Source: Lamellibrachia columna | Lineage: Eukaryota; Annelida; Polychaeta; Sabellida; Siboglinidae | DNA length: 64,000 nucleotides | NCBI GenBank assembly: GCA_963662155.1 | Contig: OY759261.1 | Coordinates: forward strand, 38,283,996-38,347,995 | Direction: 5' to 3' | Shown: piece after piece, positions 11,182 to 21,574 of the stretch | Layout: each line of letters opens with the position of its first letter | How positions within the stretch are numbered: the first letter of the stretch is position 1 | Notes under the pieces: model-generated | What the model saw: only the letters and a program-made list of their open reading frames with translations | What the model was told of the DNA's origin: nothing | The model's database searches: none | Made by a program: the position numbers and the translations under genes

Positions 11182-12369
11182 ATATATTCCTGATGACATC
11201 TTCACACCCGAACGCCATCCAAAGTGTCGCCTTCAACCAAGTTGACATTTGACGGACGTCGTAACAGGAGGCAACAAGATACCTGGCCGCAACGTTCACT
11301 TGCAGACGACATAGACATGCGTCGACTGACCCGCCACTGCCCGAAGCGACAGTCATCGCTCCTGTCTCCGCGTCGTTGCTCAGCCTTCTGTGTCGCTGTC
11401 CTCTGCATCACGGCTGTCGTCCTCGTGACAAGCAAGCATTCGTTGACGGAGGCCTAGCTGCGCTACATCAGTATCCGGGTTAACAACGCCAGTCGGGCAG
11501 AGGTCAATCCCCACCCCTTCACGTACATACGTAATAACCCGCGCGTGTGTGCAGACGAGAGCAGTGTTTTTCTGATTATCTACGTCCATTCAGCTCCTGG
11601 CAACTTCCGGCGACGCGAGATCATACGCGAGACTTGGGAGAACCGGAAGTATTACTCGAATACGATGAAGATTGTATTCATACTGGGGAGAACGGAAGGG
11701 TCGATTCCGGAATTAGACGCCGCTCTACTTCACGAAAATGCTGCACATAAAGATATAGTCCAGGAAGATTTTTTAGACACTTACCGCAACCTTACGTACA
11801 AAGCAATCGCAGCGCTAAAGTGGATATCGACCTATTGTAATGATTCAAAATATGTGCTAAAGTCTGATGACGATATGATTGTGAATCCGTTTACATTAAT
11901 GTATTATTTAGAACGAAAAGTAAACAATGAGCACATCATGTGTCACTTGTACGGAATAGAACGCGTGAATCGGGACTCGGAACGCTGCAAAGTTACTAAA
12001 AACGAATATGGCATCGGTTTCTACCCGACATATTGTTCTGGCTCGGCGTTCATCATGATAACTGACATTGCCATGTCGCTGCACGATGTATCGTACAGCG
12101 TTCCGTTCTTCTGGGTCGACGACGTGTACGTGACGGGCCTGTTGCCTTTCAAATTGGGAAACGTCACGTATGAACAACTGTCGGATAAGTACGAGATATT
12201 TGTCGAGGATAACGTTGTCCGGAAACTTGCTGGCTACTACTGGTCGTCCTATATATTCGGCCACGTTCAGGACATTGACGTCTTCCGAACAGTCTGGAGA
12301 ACCATTGTGAAATATGCATCGCAATGTCGCGACGATATCTGTTTGCCATCGCGACGCGAAAATATTTGA
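11182..12369 (+). pseudogene. Beta-1,3-glycosyltransferase (GT31), one in-frame TAG
   Basis: A GT31 family gene for a Golgi type II membrane enzyme that transfers a sugar (often galactose or GlcNAc) in beta-1,3 linkage. A strong acceptor (T-rich tract then tgccag, ending 11181) precedes the coding exon; the first in-frame ATG is 11317. Codons 1-20 are basic, 21-38 form a hydrophobic signal anchor (CSAFCVAVLCITAVVLVT), and codon 47 (11455-11457) is TAG. The same frame then stays open to TGA at 12367 with all family motifs: RRREIIRETW, the KSDDDMIVN metal-binding motif, YPTYCSGSAF and FWVDDVYVTGLL. With the stop counted the frame is 351 codons, a normal length. No ATG between the TAG and the RETW motif could rescue translation. 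It may be a very young pseudogene, a polymorphism, a sequence error, or a gene with a different 5' exon; the rest looks constrained. Confidence 0.8.
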
Positions 12370-12436
12370 CTTTAGTGGAGCCTATCTATAAATAATACTA
12401 TTAAGATGTTATACGTCCGTCTTGTCATGTGGCATG

Positions 12437-12492
12437 AGGTCACGCATGGTCAGTGGTGGTCAGTATAGGTCACGTGTGGTAAGTGGGGGTCC
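12437..12492 (+). promoter_or_regulatory. Array of AGGTCA-like half-sites, 10-bp period
   Basis: Six hexamers at exact 10-bp spacing: AGGTCA (12437), TGGTCA (12447), TGGTCA (12457), AGGTCA (12467), TGGTAA (12477), GGGTCC (12487). Direct repeats of AGGTCA with 4-bp spacers are the classic DR4 site of some nuclear receptors. The run starts about 70 bp after the glycosyltransferase stop codon. It could equally be a chance 10-bp minisatellite; no function can be assigned from sequence alone. Confidence 0.4.
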
Positions 12493-13116
12493 CATCAGGA
12501 CAGTATTCGGATGTATGTAAGGGGGCGTATCCGAGTGGAGGTCACGTGTGTATATGTATATACCACTTTTGTTGTACATTATACATTGTTATACTTTTAG
12601 CTGTGCAGATGTTGCACTTAATTATATTTGTAATGTTTTTTGTTAAGCGTGTACCAGTTTTAATTATGAAGTAACGAGAAACAATAGTTTATACATTTAT
12701 AACAGCTACGGTGTAAAGGGAAAACTAATGTTTCAGTATTAAACACTCCATAAATAACAATTAGTGCATATAAATTATGTATAAATGAACAATTATCTTT
12801 ACAACACAGTTGCAAAACACATTTATGTTATAAGTCAACAATATTGTTAAGAATTTATTGCATAAAATATTGTACCTCATATGTAATAAGCAAAGTAATT
12901 CCATCAATGTATAAGAACGCTGTAGTGGAATCTCGCCAGTATCGTGACAATAACACGTACAAACCTACTTGTACTTATAGAAGAAGAAATATGTAAATAA
13001 TAACAAATAATGTATGTTGTGTCGATATCAGAACAAGCTTTAAGAAATTCCAAGCACTTAAGTACGAGCGTCTTTTTTTTTTACAAATATACATGTATTG
13101 TAATTATATTTTAAGT
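12493..13116. other. AT-rich spacer
   Basis: Very AT-rich 3' flank of the glycosyltransferase and 3' flank (minus strand) of the candidate exon at 13117-13356. An AATAAA on the minus strand lies just beyond that exon's stop (near 13107-13112). Nothing else is recognised. Confidence 0.4.
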
Positions 13117-13356
13117 TTATTTTTTCAAAAAATAATATAGCTTCCCCAGAAGCTGCTTCAGTTCCCCCGACGACATCTTCATGGCATCGACGAGTTGAAC
13201 AAAAAGCAGGAATTCATCTTGACGCCAGTACGTAGACCGTCCTGCCCTCTTTGGATCGGATCTTCTCACCTTGCTACGGACTGGTTTTGTTGAAATCATC
13301 GCAACATTAACTGTCCTCTTTCTTTCTCCTGGTCTGCTTTCAGGGGAATGAAACCT
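13117..13356 (-). CDS. Possible 3'-terminal exon, unknown protein
   Basis: A minus-strand open segment of about 79 codons begins at a good acceptor (minus strand ttgtttcag ending at 13357) and stops at 13117, followed at once by an AATAAA signal. The encoded tail is basic (KPVRSKVRRSDPKRAGR) and then aliphatic and helical (FLLFVQLVDAMKM, LKQLLGKLYYFLKK). No domain is recognised and no upstream exon was identified on the minus strand toward 14 kb, where LINE remnants begin. The exon structure is inference from splice and poly(A) signals; it could be chance. Confidence 0.3.
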   Translation of the reverse strand, partial: RFHSPESRPGERKRTVNVAMISTKPVRSKVRRSDPKRAGRSTYWRQDEFLLFVQLVDAMKMSSGELKQLLGKLYYFLKK

Positions 13357-13544
13357 GAAACAATGTTTAAACAAAGAGTTTAGTTTACAAGACAGAAACA
13401 TCTACAATAATACAAGCAAGTGTAGACTTGATTCACAAAATAATCACTTCCTGCACCAATTTGCAATCCGCGCTGCACCTAAATTAGTTTGAGAAAACCC
13501 AGTTTTATCCGTTTATTCGATCAATTAAATTCTAACTGAAACCA

Positions 13545-13745
13545 GTAAATGTGTGATGTTAAATGTCCTCATTGCACAAAAGTCTGTGATGTTAAATGCC
13601 CTCATTGCACGCAAGTATGTGATGTCAAATGCCCTCATTGCACACGAGTCTGGTAGACATCATCATTTCTAAATAAAACCAATAAATGTGTGATGTTAAA
13701 TGCCCTCATTGCACACAAGTCTGGTAGACATTATCATTTCTAACA
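13545..13745. repeat. Nested tandem repeat
   Basis: Several copies of a ~34-bp unit centred on gtgatgttaaatgccctcat plus tgcac; the larger unit ending ggtagacatcatcatttcta also occurs twice, so two repeat levels are present. Confidence 0.8.
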
Positions 13746-14079
13746 AAAACCAGTACACTTTGCAACTTTATGCTTTACAATGACAAAACATTATATTAGG
13801 ACACATGACTATAATTCCATCATGTGCAGTGCTGTCTCAAAGTTAATTTCTTACAAACTATGTTGATACCCAAATAACATATTCTTCAATATATGTTGTT
13901 AAGAAAACACAGAAGTGTCGCAAAATGCCAGAACAATGATGAGCTGTCATAATGTGTCAGTAATATATCGCATCGCCACATAGTCACTGTCTAATAATAC
14001 CCGATGATTTTCTCTCCTTCAATCGTCACACTTTCCAATGATATGACGCGTAGAAATGATATGTTATCCACAACTCGCC
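13746..14079. other. Unassigned DNA
   Basis: About 330 bases between the nested tandem repeat and the LINE endonuclease relic. Nothing recognisable on either strand. Confidence 0.4.
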
Positions 14080-14800
14080 GCTAACTGAACCAGTCCAGTC
14101 TGGATCGGCCCCTTGTTATATGGGGATAACAGCTATTCGATATTAATAATTAGCATCATAGAATTCGCCAACAACCTCTTTTTAATTTGTTTTAAGAAGG
14201 TTTATATTAAGGTCCCCCGCAATAATGACATTAGTTTGACGGAGTTTGTTATGTCAATTGATGAGATATGTTGTGTGAATTCACCAAAAAGTTGTGATAG
14301 TTTTCAGTTAGAACTCTTGGAGGTCGGTAAATATTATCGATTTTTAATTTTTAGAGAGTCCACCACCAGTTTTTTGTTTTACAAATTGACCTTCCTAGTA
14401 TAGAAACTAATTTAGAGACACAATTAAATTTGTTTTTAATAAATGACTAGCCCCCCCTTTTGCTGCTACATGTTTTGCCTTGTGTAATGCATTGGCATCC
14501 ATCGATTTGTAGATGTGATAAATCATCATTATCTGAAAGCCAGCTTTCCTGTAAGCACATTACGCTAACTTTAAAGTTTATCTAACTGAGTTATTCTAAG
14601 AACGCTCAATTTCACTGAATTTAGCATTGCTAGATTCGATATTTGAACTAAATATACTAAAACATTTGTCATTTTGTTTCTGCCAGCAAATTAAACTTGT
14701 CAAGACCATAACAGTGTCTTACAGGTTGAATATCAACATCAGTTGTGTCATTTAGCTGTAGTATATCAAGTAAAGAGCCACTGTTAGAACCACGTTGAAA
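14080..14800 (-). pseudogene. LINE endonuclease-domain remnant
   Basis: Short minus-strand segments match the apurinic-type endonuclease of non-LTR retrotransposons: VMCLQESWLSDNDDLSHLQI near 14600-14530, QCITQGKTCSSK near 14490, VGNIYRPPRVLTENYHNFL near 14350, and IIAGDLNINLL near 14220. These are the expected order of motifs (catalytic Glu in QESW, the YRPP segment, Asp/Asn in GDLNIN). The segments are separated by stops and indels, so this is an old copy. It lies downstream of the RT fragment at 15087-16061 on the same strand, whereas endonuclease normally precedes RT, so it is a different insertion. Confidence 0.65.
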
Positions 14801-15086
14801 TTAAAAAAATTATTCATCAGCTAACATTATCTAAACATATAAATACAGAGAAAAACATTTTGCATTTATAACAGACTCTATAGAAGATATAAATAGCCTA
14901 ATTTTAGTATAATAATACACATTTAGTGTTGATTGACTTACGTAATTGCAAACAGTGATAACAAAGAAAGAAATGGAGAACGTATAAAATATATGTCAAA
15001 TAACTGAGAGAAAATTATATGAAATTCTTGCACAAAAAAAAGGAGAATTGACATAATAATCGGCGGCCGATCTGATTACTTACGGC

Positions 15087-16061
15087 TTACGGATCCCTTG
15101 GGCGCCATGTGTCGCATAGGGCATGTACAAAAGTCCGCCATTCCGCCCTGTCAGCCGCCCTCTGTGCCGCCTCTGCCCATGATGTCCACCCAAACGCATC
15201 TCGTTCTTTTTCCGCCATTCTCCGCCATGTCTCTTTTGGTCTTCCGATCGCTCTCTTTCCCACAGGTGTCCAATTCATCACTATACGGCAGTCATTTGTA
15301 TTTTCAAATCGAAGGATATGGCCAATAAAACTCCATCTTCTAGCCTTGATGATGTATGTTATCCTGCTTATTTCTACCTCTTCATGCAGTTTTTCGTTTG
15401 AATTTTTTTTGGGCCAGAATATATGTAGAATTCGACGCAAACATCTATTGTGAAATGTATTGAGCCTTTGTCCATCATTTTGGTTTACCTTCCAGCATTC
15501 TGCTCCGTATAGTAGAACTGACATCACATTGCTCTTGTAGATTCTGAGTTTCGTTTTCTTTCTGTATTGGCCTGATGCCCACACTTTCCTCAGTTTATAA
15601 TAGGCTGCTCTCGCTTTCTTTATGCGTGCGCTTATATCTGCTGTTGAACCTTTGTCTGCATCCATAACTGAGCCTAGATAAGTGAAACTATCAACAGTCT
15701 CTACATTGTCTATGCCTATTACTATTGGTTGGTTATCATCAGTCTTGATCGTCATCACTTTCGTTTTGGCTGTGTTTATGTGTAGTCCAGTTCTCTTTGC
15801 ATGCACTTCTAGCTCGTTTGTCTTCTGCTGTAAGTTTCTTCTTGATGTTGATAACAGAGCTAAATCGTCTGCAAAATCTAGGTCCTCCATCGTATCTAAT
15901 CCCCATTGAATTCCTCTTTTCCTTCTAGTTGTTTTCCGCATAATCCAGTCTATCACCAATACAAACAAAAACCCTGACATCACACATCCTTGCCTCACTC
16001 CCGACATCACAGGAAACCATTTTGACAATTTGCCTTCATGCTCAACGATCTGATTATACAT
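15087..16061 (-). pseudogene. LINE reverse transcriptase, C-terminal part
   Basis: An uninterrupted minus-strand frame of 324 codons starts abruptly inside the RT palm. Visible motifs: SGVRQGCVMSGFLF, catalytic FADDLALLS, the YLGS element, VLLYGAECW, then the C-terminal region with WSFIGHILR and GRPKETWRRMAEKERDAFGW, typical of the non-LTR elements abundant in marine invertebrates (exact clade not decided). Endonuclease and the front of RT are missing. The intact frame suggests recent insertion. At its 5' side (16062-16070) it abuts an ORF1 remnant on the same strand, so the element looks internally deleted. Confidence 0.85.
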
Positions 16062-16070
16062 ATCTTATTG

Positions 16071-17400
16071 TTAGTTTTTCGTCAAGATGTTACCGTTTGT
16101 TGTCCACGTATCGGTCACCTTTCCTGCTTTTTTCAGCACATTTGCGTCACATGCAAGTTTGGTGCGGATCGCGGTGAGGTATTCATTCAAGAAGATTATT
16201 TCGCCTGGATGTTGTTCATTATGGCCTTTCAACTGGAAGCGCGCTCTTAGTACCTTGTATCGAGTTGCTTCGCTTCGAAATCGGAGAACGAATGGGGGAG
16301 TGCGACGTGCGCCCTGTTTGTCAGTCTTCGGCCCAAGGCGATGGCTGCATTGAATCTGGTGTCGCTCAACGGGTGGTTTGAGCGACATTTTGTTGCTTAC
16401 TACTGACATTACAACGACAGTAGCATGTTCCACGTCGCCAGTCTCAAGGAGGCCGTGGACTCTCAGGTAGGGGCGATATGACTAATGTTCTTGTTCCACG
16501 TCGCCAGTCTCAGGGATGCCATGGACTCTCAGGTTGGGACGACTTGACTACTGTTTTTGTTCCACGTCGCCAGTCTCAGGGATGCCATGGACTCTCAGGT
16601 TGGGACGACTTGACTACTGTTTTTGTTCCACGTCGCCAGTCTCAGGGATGCCATGGACTCTCAGGTTGGGACAACTTGACTACTGTTCTTGTTCCACGTC
16701 GCCAGTCTCAGCGATGCCATGGACTCTCATGTTGGGGCGACTTGACTACTGTTTTTGTTCCACGTCGCCAGTCTCAGGGATGCCATGGACTCTCAGGTTG
16801 GGACGACTTGACTACTGTTCTTGTTCCACGTCGCCAGTCTCAGGGATGCCATGGACTCTCAGGTTGGGGCGACTTGACTACTGCTCTTGTACCACGTCGC
16901 CAGTCTCAGGGATGACATGGACTCTCAGGTTGGGACGACTTGACTACTGTTCTTATTCCACGTCGCCAGTCTCAGGGATGCCGTGGACTCTCAGGTTGGG
17001 GCGACTTGACTACTGTTCTTGTTCCACGTCGCCAGTCTCAGGGAAGCCGTGGACTCTCAGGTTGGGGCGACTTGACTATTGTTCATGTTCCACGTCGCCA
17101 GTCTCAGGCATGCCGTGGACTTTCAGGTTGGGGCGAGTTGACTATAGTTCTTGTTGGTCAATTGCATTTTTAATTTTTTTCAGAGACGCGGTTTCCTTTT
17201 TTATTTAGCTGTGTGGTTAGATTGCGGATTTGTGTGTTTATGTCTATTTTATCAGCTCATGTTTGAGGGAAGAGCATTGTTTTCATTTTATGCAGCACTT
17301 CCTCGTCGTTCAATAGCTCTATTAGTATAACGGCCGTATCGTCAAAGTCACAGACACTGATCTCGTCTTCCGATGTTGTCCCGTCACGACATCAGCGCGC
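16071..17400 (-). pseudogene. LINE ORF1 (L1-ORF1-like), expanded by tandem repeat
   Basis: Minus-strand reading gives, from about 17400 down, a decayed acidic/coiled segment (ELLNDEEVLHKMKTM), then after the repeat block the frame 16433-16071 with an RRM-like and C-terminal domain of L1-type ORF1 nucleic-acid chaperones: VVSNKMSLKPP, CSHRLGPKTDKQGARRTPP, FVLRFRSEATRYKVLRAR and TDTWTTNGNILTK. The family segment that normally reads NLRVHGIPETGDVE is present 11 times as a 66-bp tandem (16423-17155). The protein ends mid-domain where the RT fragment begins. Assignment is by motif; not functional as it stands. Confidence 0.6.
16423..17155. repeat. 66-bp minisatellite within LINE ORF1, 11 copies
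   Basis: The core cgtcgccagtctca recurs at 16433, 16499, 16565 and every 66 bp to 17093. Because 66 is divisible by three, long frames stay open on the + strand (to 230 codons) without being genes. On the minus strand each unit reads NLRVHGIPETGDVEQEQ followed by a stop, identifying its source as the RRM start of a LINE ORF1; the copy at 16433 runs on into the rest of ORF1. Confidence 0.9.
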
Positions 17401-17409
17401 TGGTGCTAC

Positions 17410-18214
17410 CACATATTCTTCAGCAGTTTCGGTGTTACAGCTAAGTGCTATAATTGATCTAATTTAGCAGCCTTTACCCTGTGAGTGATGCATACCTGAT
17501 CGACTGATAAAAGAAATCCATAAGACCACAAATGAACCCGTATGGATTGGGGAACATACCTTGGGGAGTATTTATGCATGAGGATTCCATCGTGATAACT
17601 AATGCATACGTTATGACACATGACACAACTATCTACTGGCACATCTTACGTACGTTATGACACATGACACAACTATCTACTGGCACATCTTACGCCAATT
17701 CTGCTTCTCTACTTATTTCGATGGATATAACGATCTGTTATTTATTACAGATAGAACATGAGCTTTTTCTTGAATATATAATATATCGACATATAATCGA
17801 ATGACGAAATGCAAAAATAAATAATTTGTATCAAAATTGTTTTCTTTAACAATTATAGTGAATTATATATACCACAGGTCAAAAGGTGTATATTTTCGTG
17901 ACATTGCTAAATAAACGAATGCATGAGGCGAGAGGCGGTAACGTGATTTCCATGATTACATCATTAAATTACGAGCTTGTGTTACCTTTTCTTGCTGTCC
18001 ATTGGTTTGTTCTCTTTCCCCTGCTATTCGGTATTTGGAGCATAATGCAAAAAATAATGTCATATAATAATTTGCATTTGTTCTCTGTATCACTGGGGTT
18101 GGTAGATTTAGTCTACACGTGCGCTTTAAGTTGCATCACGTTTGCAACAGAGAGCGTTCAGTTGCATTCTATAGATAATCTAACAGTATATTGACTTATA
18201 TGTAAACAAGTTCT
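17410..18214. other. Unassigned DNA with 44-bp duplication
   Basis: A 44-bp unit (acgttatgacacatgacaca...) is present twice in tandem at 17608-17695. A hydrophobic + frame at 17886-18194 lacks any recognisable domain or splice context and is not called as a gene. Confidence 0.5.
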
Positions 18215-18503
18215 TACGTAGCGCGGAATCCAATCCGTCGGACTGATAAAAACGTGTAGCAATTCATCCCCTGGCAGACCAGTTCAATCCAATGCCAACT
18301 CGACATCTCTGGGAAGCATTCAGCCACGTTGCAATTAGTGCGCTGTTCGTTCACATATCCACCACTGTATGTAGCCAGGTACACATTTAGAGCTGAACTG
18401 ATCAACGGAGTAAACGAAATTGTTTACAAACGACAGCAAGAGGACTCCAAACCGGGTTCCTCGATAGAGAGTCCGATGTTCTAACCGCTACGCCACCGCG
18501 CCC
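18215..18503 (-). mobile_element. tRNA-derived SINE
   Basis: The minus strand from 18503 starts ggggcgcggtggcgtagcgg, with an A-box (tggcgtagcgg) and, about 45 bases on, a B-box (ggtttggagtcc), the internal RNA polymerase III promoter of tRNAs. The fold would be an imperfect tRNA and the sequence continues into unrelated DNA, so it is a SINE head rather than a tRNA gene. The 3' limit is uncertain. Confidence 0.65.
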
Positions 18504-18737
18504 CATCGACATGGTATGACCTGTTTTCCTTTCAGACAGAACCATTCCATATTATACTTGTGTGATAACAACAAGAACATGTGTATTTTATCACAGTTAT
18601 TCCATTTGAAGCAAATCCGTATACAAATGGGAAATGTCCATACACCACCTCAAATCCCCATAATCCATATTACATCCGGGAAATCCGTATGATATGGCAA
18701 GTCTGAAAATACGTTAATTCATCTGGTTCGAATCCTT

Positions 18738-19200
18738 CAGTACACGGACAGATAACGACAGCGGAGGTAACGGTTTTTACGGCTCTGTAGACAACCTGTC
18801 TGGTAGACAACCTGTCTGTAAACAACCTGTCTGTAGACAACCTGTCTGGTAGACAACCTGTCTGTAGACAACTTGTCTGTAGACAACCTTTCTGTAGACA
18901 ACCTGTCTGTAGACAACCTGTCTGTAGACAAACTGTCTGTAGACAATCTGTCTGTAGACAACCTGTCTGGTAGACCACTTCTGGCTGTTGCTGGGGCCAC
19001 TGTAATGCAACAACCTGGACTCAATGATGTTATAGCTGTGAAAGCCATCGAAAGTTCTACCCGTACGATCGATACCGACGGCGAATAGGACAGCCAACTG
19101 TATCGGTAGCTGTCCAGTCCTATCAGCTGATCGGCGCAAAAGTAAGGAAAGAGGCGATGGTTTACCAACAGGACAGCGGGGCTATTGTCAAGCGCTGCCA
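18738..19200. repeat. Dispersed repeat, copy 2, with 15-bp array
   Basis: Second copy of the repeat at 7520-7850. Between about 18787 and 18975 the motif gtagacaacctgtct is amplified into roughly a dozen near-identical 15-bp units with a few 20-bp variants; the sequence before and after aligns with the first copy. Confidence 0.85.
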
Positions 19201-19214
19201 TGGCAGCATTGTGG

Positions 19215-19530
19215 TCATGGTCCTGTCCGATTGCAGTGGAGTCCATCCCATGAGTCAGGCAGTGAGGTCATGGTCAAGTCCGACTGCAGTGGAGTCCATC
19301 CCATGAGTCAGGCAGTAAGGTCATGGTCAAGTCCAACTGCAGTGGAGTCCATCCCTTGAGTCAGGCAGTGAGATCATGGTCATGTCCAACTGCAGTGGAG
19401 TCCATCCCATGAGTCAGGCAGTGAGGTCATGGTCTTGTCCCACTGCAACGGAGTCCATCCCATGAGTCAGGCAGTGAGGTCATGGTCATGTCCCACTGCA
19501 ACGAGGTCCATCCCATGAGTCAGGCAGCGA
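19215..19530. repeat. 53-bp minisatellite, 6 copies
   Basis: Tandem units starting tcatggtc and containing gtccatcccatgagtcaggc begin at about 19215, 19268, 19321, 19374, 19427 and 19480. Units differ by a few substitutions. Confidence 0.9.
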
Positions 19531-19892
19531 CGTGGTCCAGAAAACATATACGTATCCAGATTCAGTATCGAAACGCAATCAAAGTGTACGACAATGCATT
19601 GGAGAAATGGATTGACTGGACCAAAACGTGGAGAAATACAACTGCGTCCATTACTGGAAGCGGTGTTGACCAGTGTTTGCTTATCTGCCCAATGTCGCCG
19701 ACCAGAACGCCTTGCTGCTCTACCGCAGGAGTGCTGCCAACGCAGACAACCCGTGGATCTCCTCCACTTCAGAAGGAAAGGCAGCCATGTTTGCTTCACG
19801 AGACAGGCGCCGTGCAGAGTCAATAGGCAGCTTGATAGACGTCCTAAATGCTTGGACCAGCGTGTTCCAGACGAAGTTTGCTACAAAAGCAT
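19531..19892 (+). other. Unrecognised open stretch
   Basis: Higher-GC, non-repetitive DNA open in more than one + frame. One frame reads PNVADQNALLLYRRSAANAD and looks protein-like, but there is no recognised domain and no clear splice sites. It may be an exon or part of an unknown repeat. Confidence 0.2.
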
Positions 19893-19979
19893 GGGTCACA
19901 TCAGCATGGAGTATGGATCACATCAACATGGAGTATGGATCACATCAGCATGTAGTATGAATCACATAAGCATGGAGTG
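19893..19979. repeat. 22-bp tandem repeat, about 4 copies
   Basis: Degenerate copies of atcacatcagcatggagtat plus gg. Confidence 0.85.
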
Positions 19980-20640
19980 TTCTCGTCAAATTCGTTGAGT
20001 GGACCCAGGTGTAGCGGGAAGGCCAACTAAAGGTGTAACAAATGTAACAATGGTCTGCATCCAGCTTGTTTCATTTCACCAGTCTTAGGCTGATAAGGGG
20101 AGAAACGATGGTGATAAAAGTGTGTTCAGGTTCATACATGTGGTCTAACCATGAGTTTGTTCATGTGCCCTGTCTTTCCTAGCATCCTATAAATGGGACA
20201 CCATAATATCCCACGAACAAAGAGGACAATGTCTACTTTTATACTCAATATATGTGTTCAGATTATGTATTTGAAGAATACAATGCGATGATGCACATTA
20301 ATTTCATTGTTTTTATGTATTCCATTTTTTTGCTATAACACACGTAATAACACAACACGTATGTTATTGTCTCAACATACTTATATTAGTTAACATTGTT
20401 TTATGTTACGATACGATGATATTTTCCCAATAAACTTTATATAAATAAAACGTTCCTTCATATATGAGGTATTTTATTTTGGTAATGTTTGCTATGTTAG
20501 TTTACAGTAATGAATTGCCAATAAACATTGTATAAATAAAATGTTGATATGTGACGAATTCTATGTTGCTATTATACACGTAGCAATACAGCAAGTTATT
20601 TTCACAAAATAATATTATGCGTTAACTCTGTTTTACGTAG
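19980..20640. other. Probable intron or intergenic DNA
   Basis: AT-rich, with repeated words (gccaataaac, gttaac) and no coding signature. It ends at a splice acceptor (ttttacgtag) that opens the TSP1-like exon. Confidence 0.4.
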
Positions 20641-20764
20641 GATTTGCGAACTTCTACCATGGCAAACATGGAGATCTTGCGATTCAACGTGTGGCGGCAA
20701 AGGGTCGCGACAACTCTATATATGCTGCAATCAGTACGAAGAAAAGACAAATGTTGTCAAAACC
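20641..20764 (+). CDS. Exon with thrombospondin type 1-like domain
   Basis: A 124-bp segment bounded by an acceptor (cgtag/G) and a consensus donor (AACC/gtaagt). Read in the second frame it encodes PWQTWRSCDSTCGGKGSRQL then YICC, matching the TSP1 signature of spaced tryptophans, CSxTCGG and a basic strand. TSP1 repeats occur in secreted or surface adhesion and matrix proteins. The implied intron phases are 2 and 0. The next recognisable exon is EGF-like, 0.7 kb downstream, so both may belong to one multidomain extracellular protein. Upstream exons were not found. Confidence 0.55.
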
Positions 20765-21451
20765 GTAAGTATTTTGCATGAGTTCGATAATCTTAGTATG
20801 TCGGTTCAACCGTCCAGTGGCAATGTAATTAATGCCCCAATAAGACTAATTAACATTGAATATTAGTTAACTCTTGTGATACGTAAACGGCGATGATATT
20901 TACTAAAAACGATACAATAAAGTTTATTTCGCTACGATTCATCAAAGCGTTTCATTCCTACCCCCCTCGATAGGACTACTATTAACTTGAACACAACGCA
21001 ATGTCTTCATTGACGTTGCACTTATTGCGCGAAAACTATTCGCTTACGTAAACCCAATGACGTTTCTATATAACCAGGTACTCATTTCTTTAGCGCATTG
21101 AACTTATCACTTGACAACTATTCGCTTACGTAAACCCAATGAAGTTCCTATGTAACCAAGTACTTATTTATTTAGCACATTGAACTTAAGTGCAATATTC
21201 GAACCCTGGTCACTTCTACCTACATAGTACAACAAGTGCTTTTGTTCCGTTGAATACCAACTGTTCTTGTATCCGTTGCGCAGGATAACACTATAAAATA
21301 AATAAATCGAACGTTGCTCTACAAATATACTGCAGTATAAATTTTAATTTAAAGTCTTCTTCAACGTATAATTTATCCATTTCATCAAGTGAATATTGGA
21401 ATCGCAGTTCAACAAAAGCCAATGATTGAACAACCTTTATTAATATCTCAG

Positions 21452-21562
21452 GTAAAGTAGGCTGTAGCGGCAAACCACGTGACAATAACGTTATGTGTGT
21501 CGACCTAGGACAAGATTATAAATGTTATTTCAAGAAAGGATGGACTGGTTTCAATTGCAAAG
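21452..21562 (+). CDS. Exon with EGF-like domain (degenerate cysteines)
   Basis: A 111-bp exon bounded by atctcag and caaag/gtaaag encodes VGCSGKPRDNNVMCVDLGQD then YKCYFKKGWTGFNCK. The order VDLGQDYKC and GWTGxNC is typical of EGF repeats, but two of six cysteines are missing: the usual PC is PR and the usual CxC is CYF. The exon is symmetric phase 1-1, as is common for shuffled EGF modules. Unspliced read-through would stop soon after (KGKVPFAC then TAA). Either a divergent module or a decaying copy. Confidence 0.5.
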
Positions 21563-21574
21563 GTAAAGTTCCGT

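Noticed and set aside
14113..14403. 96-codon + strand frame
   Set aside because: Antisense to a LINE endonuclease remnant that explains the sequence better.
16478..17208. + strand frames of 145 and 230 codons
   Set aside because: Explained by a 66-bp tandem unit divisible by three; the opposite strand shows its LINE ORF1 origin.
17886..18194. 102-codon hydrophobic + frame as a membrane protein
   Set aside because: AT-rich sequence favours hydrophobic codons; no motif, signal or splice evidence.
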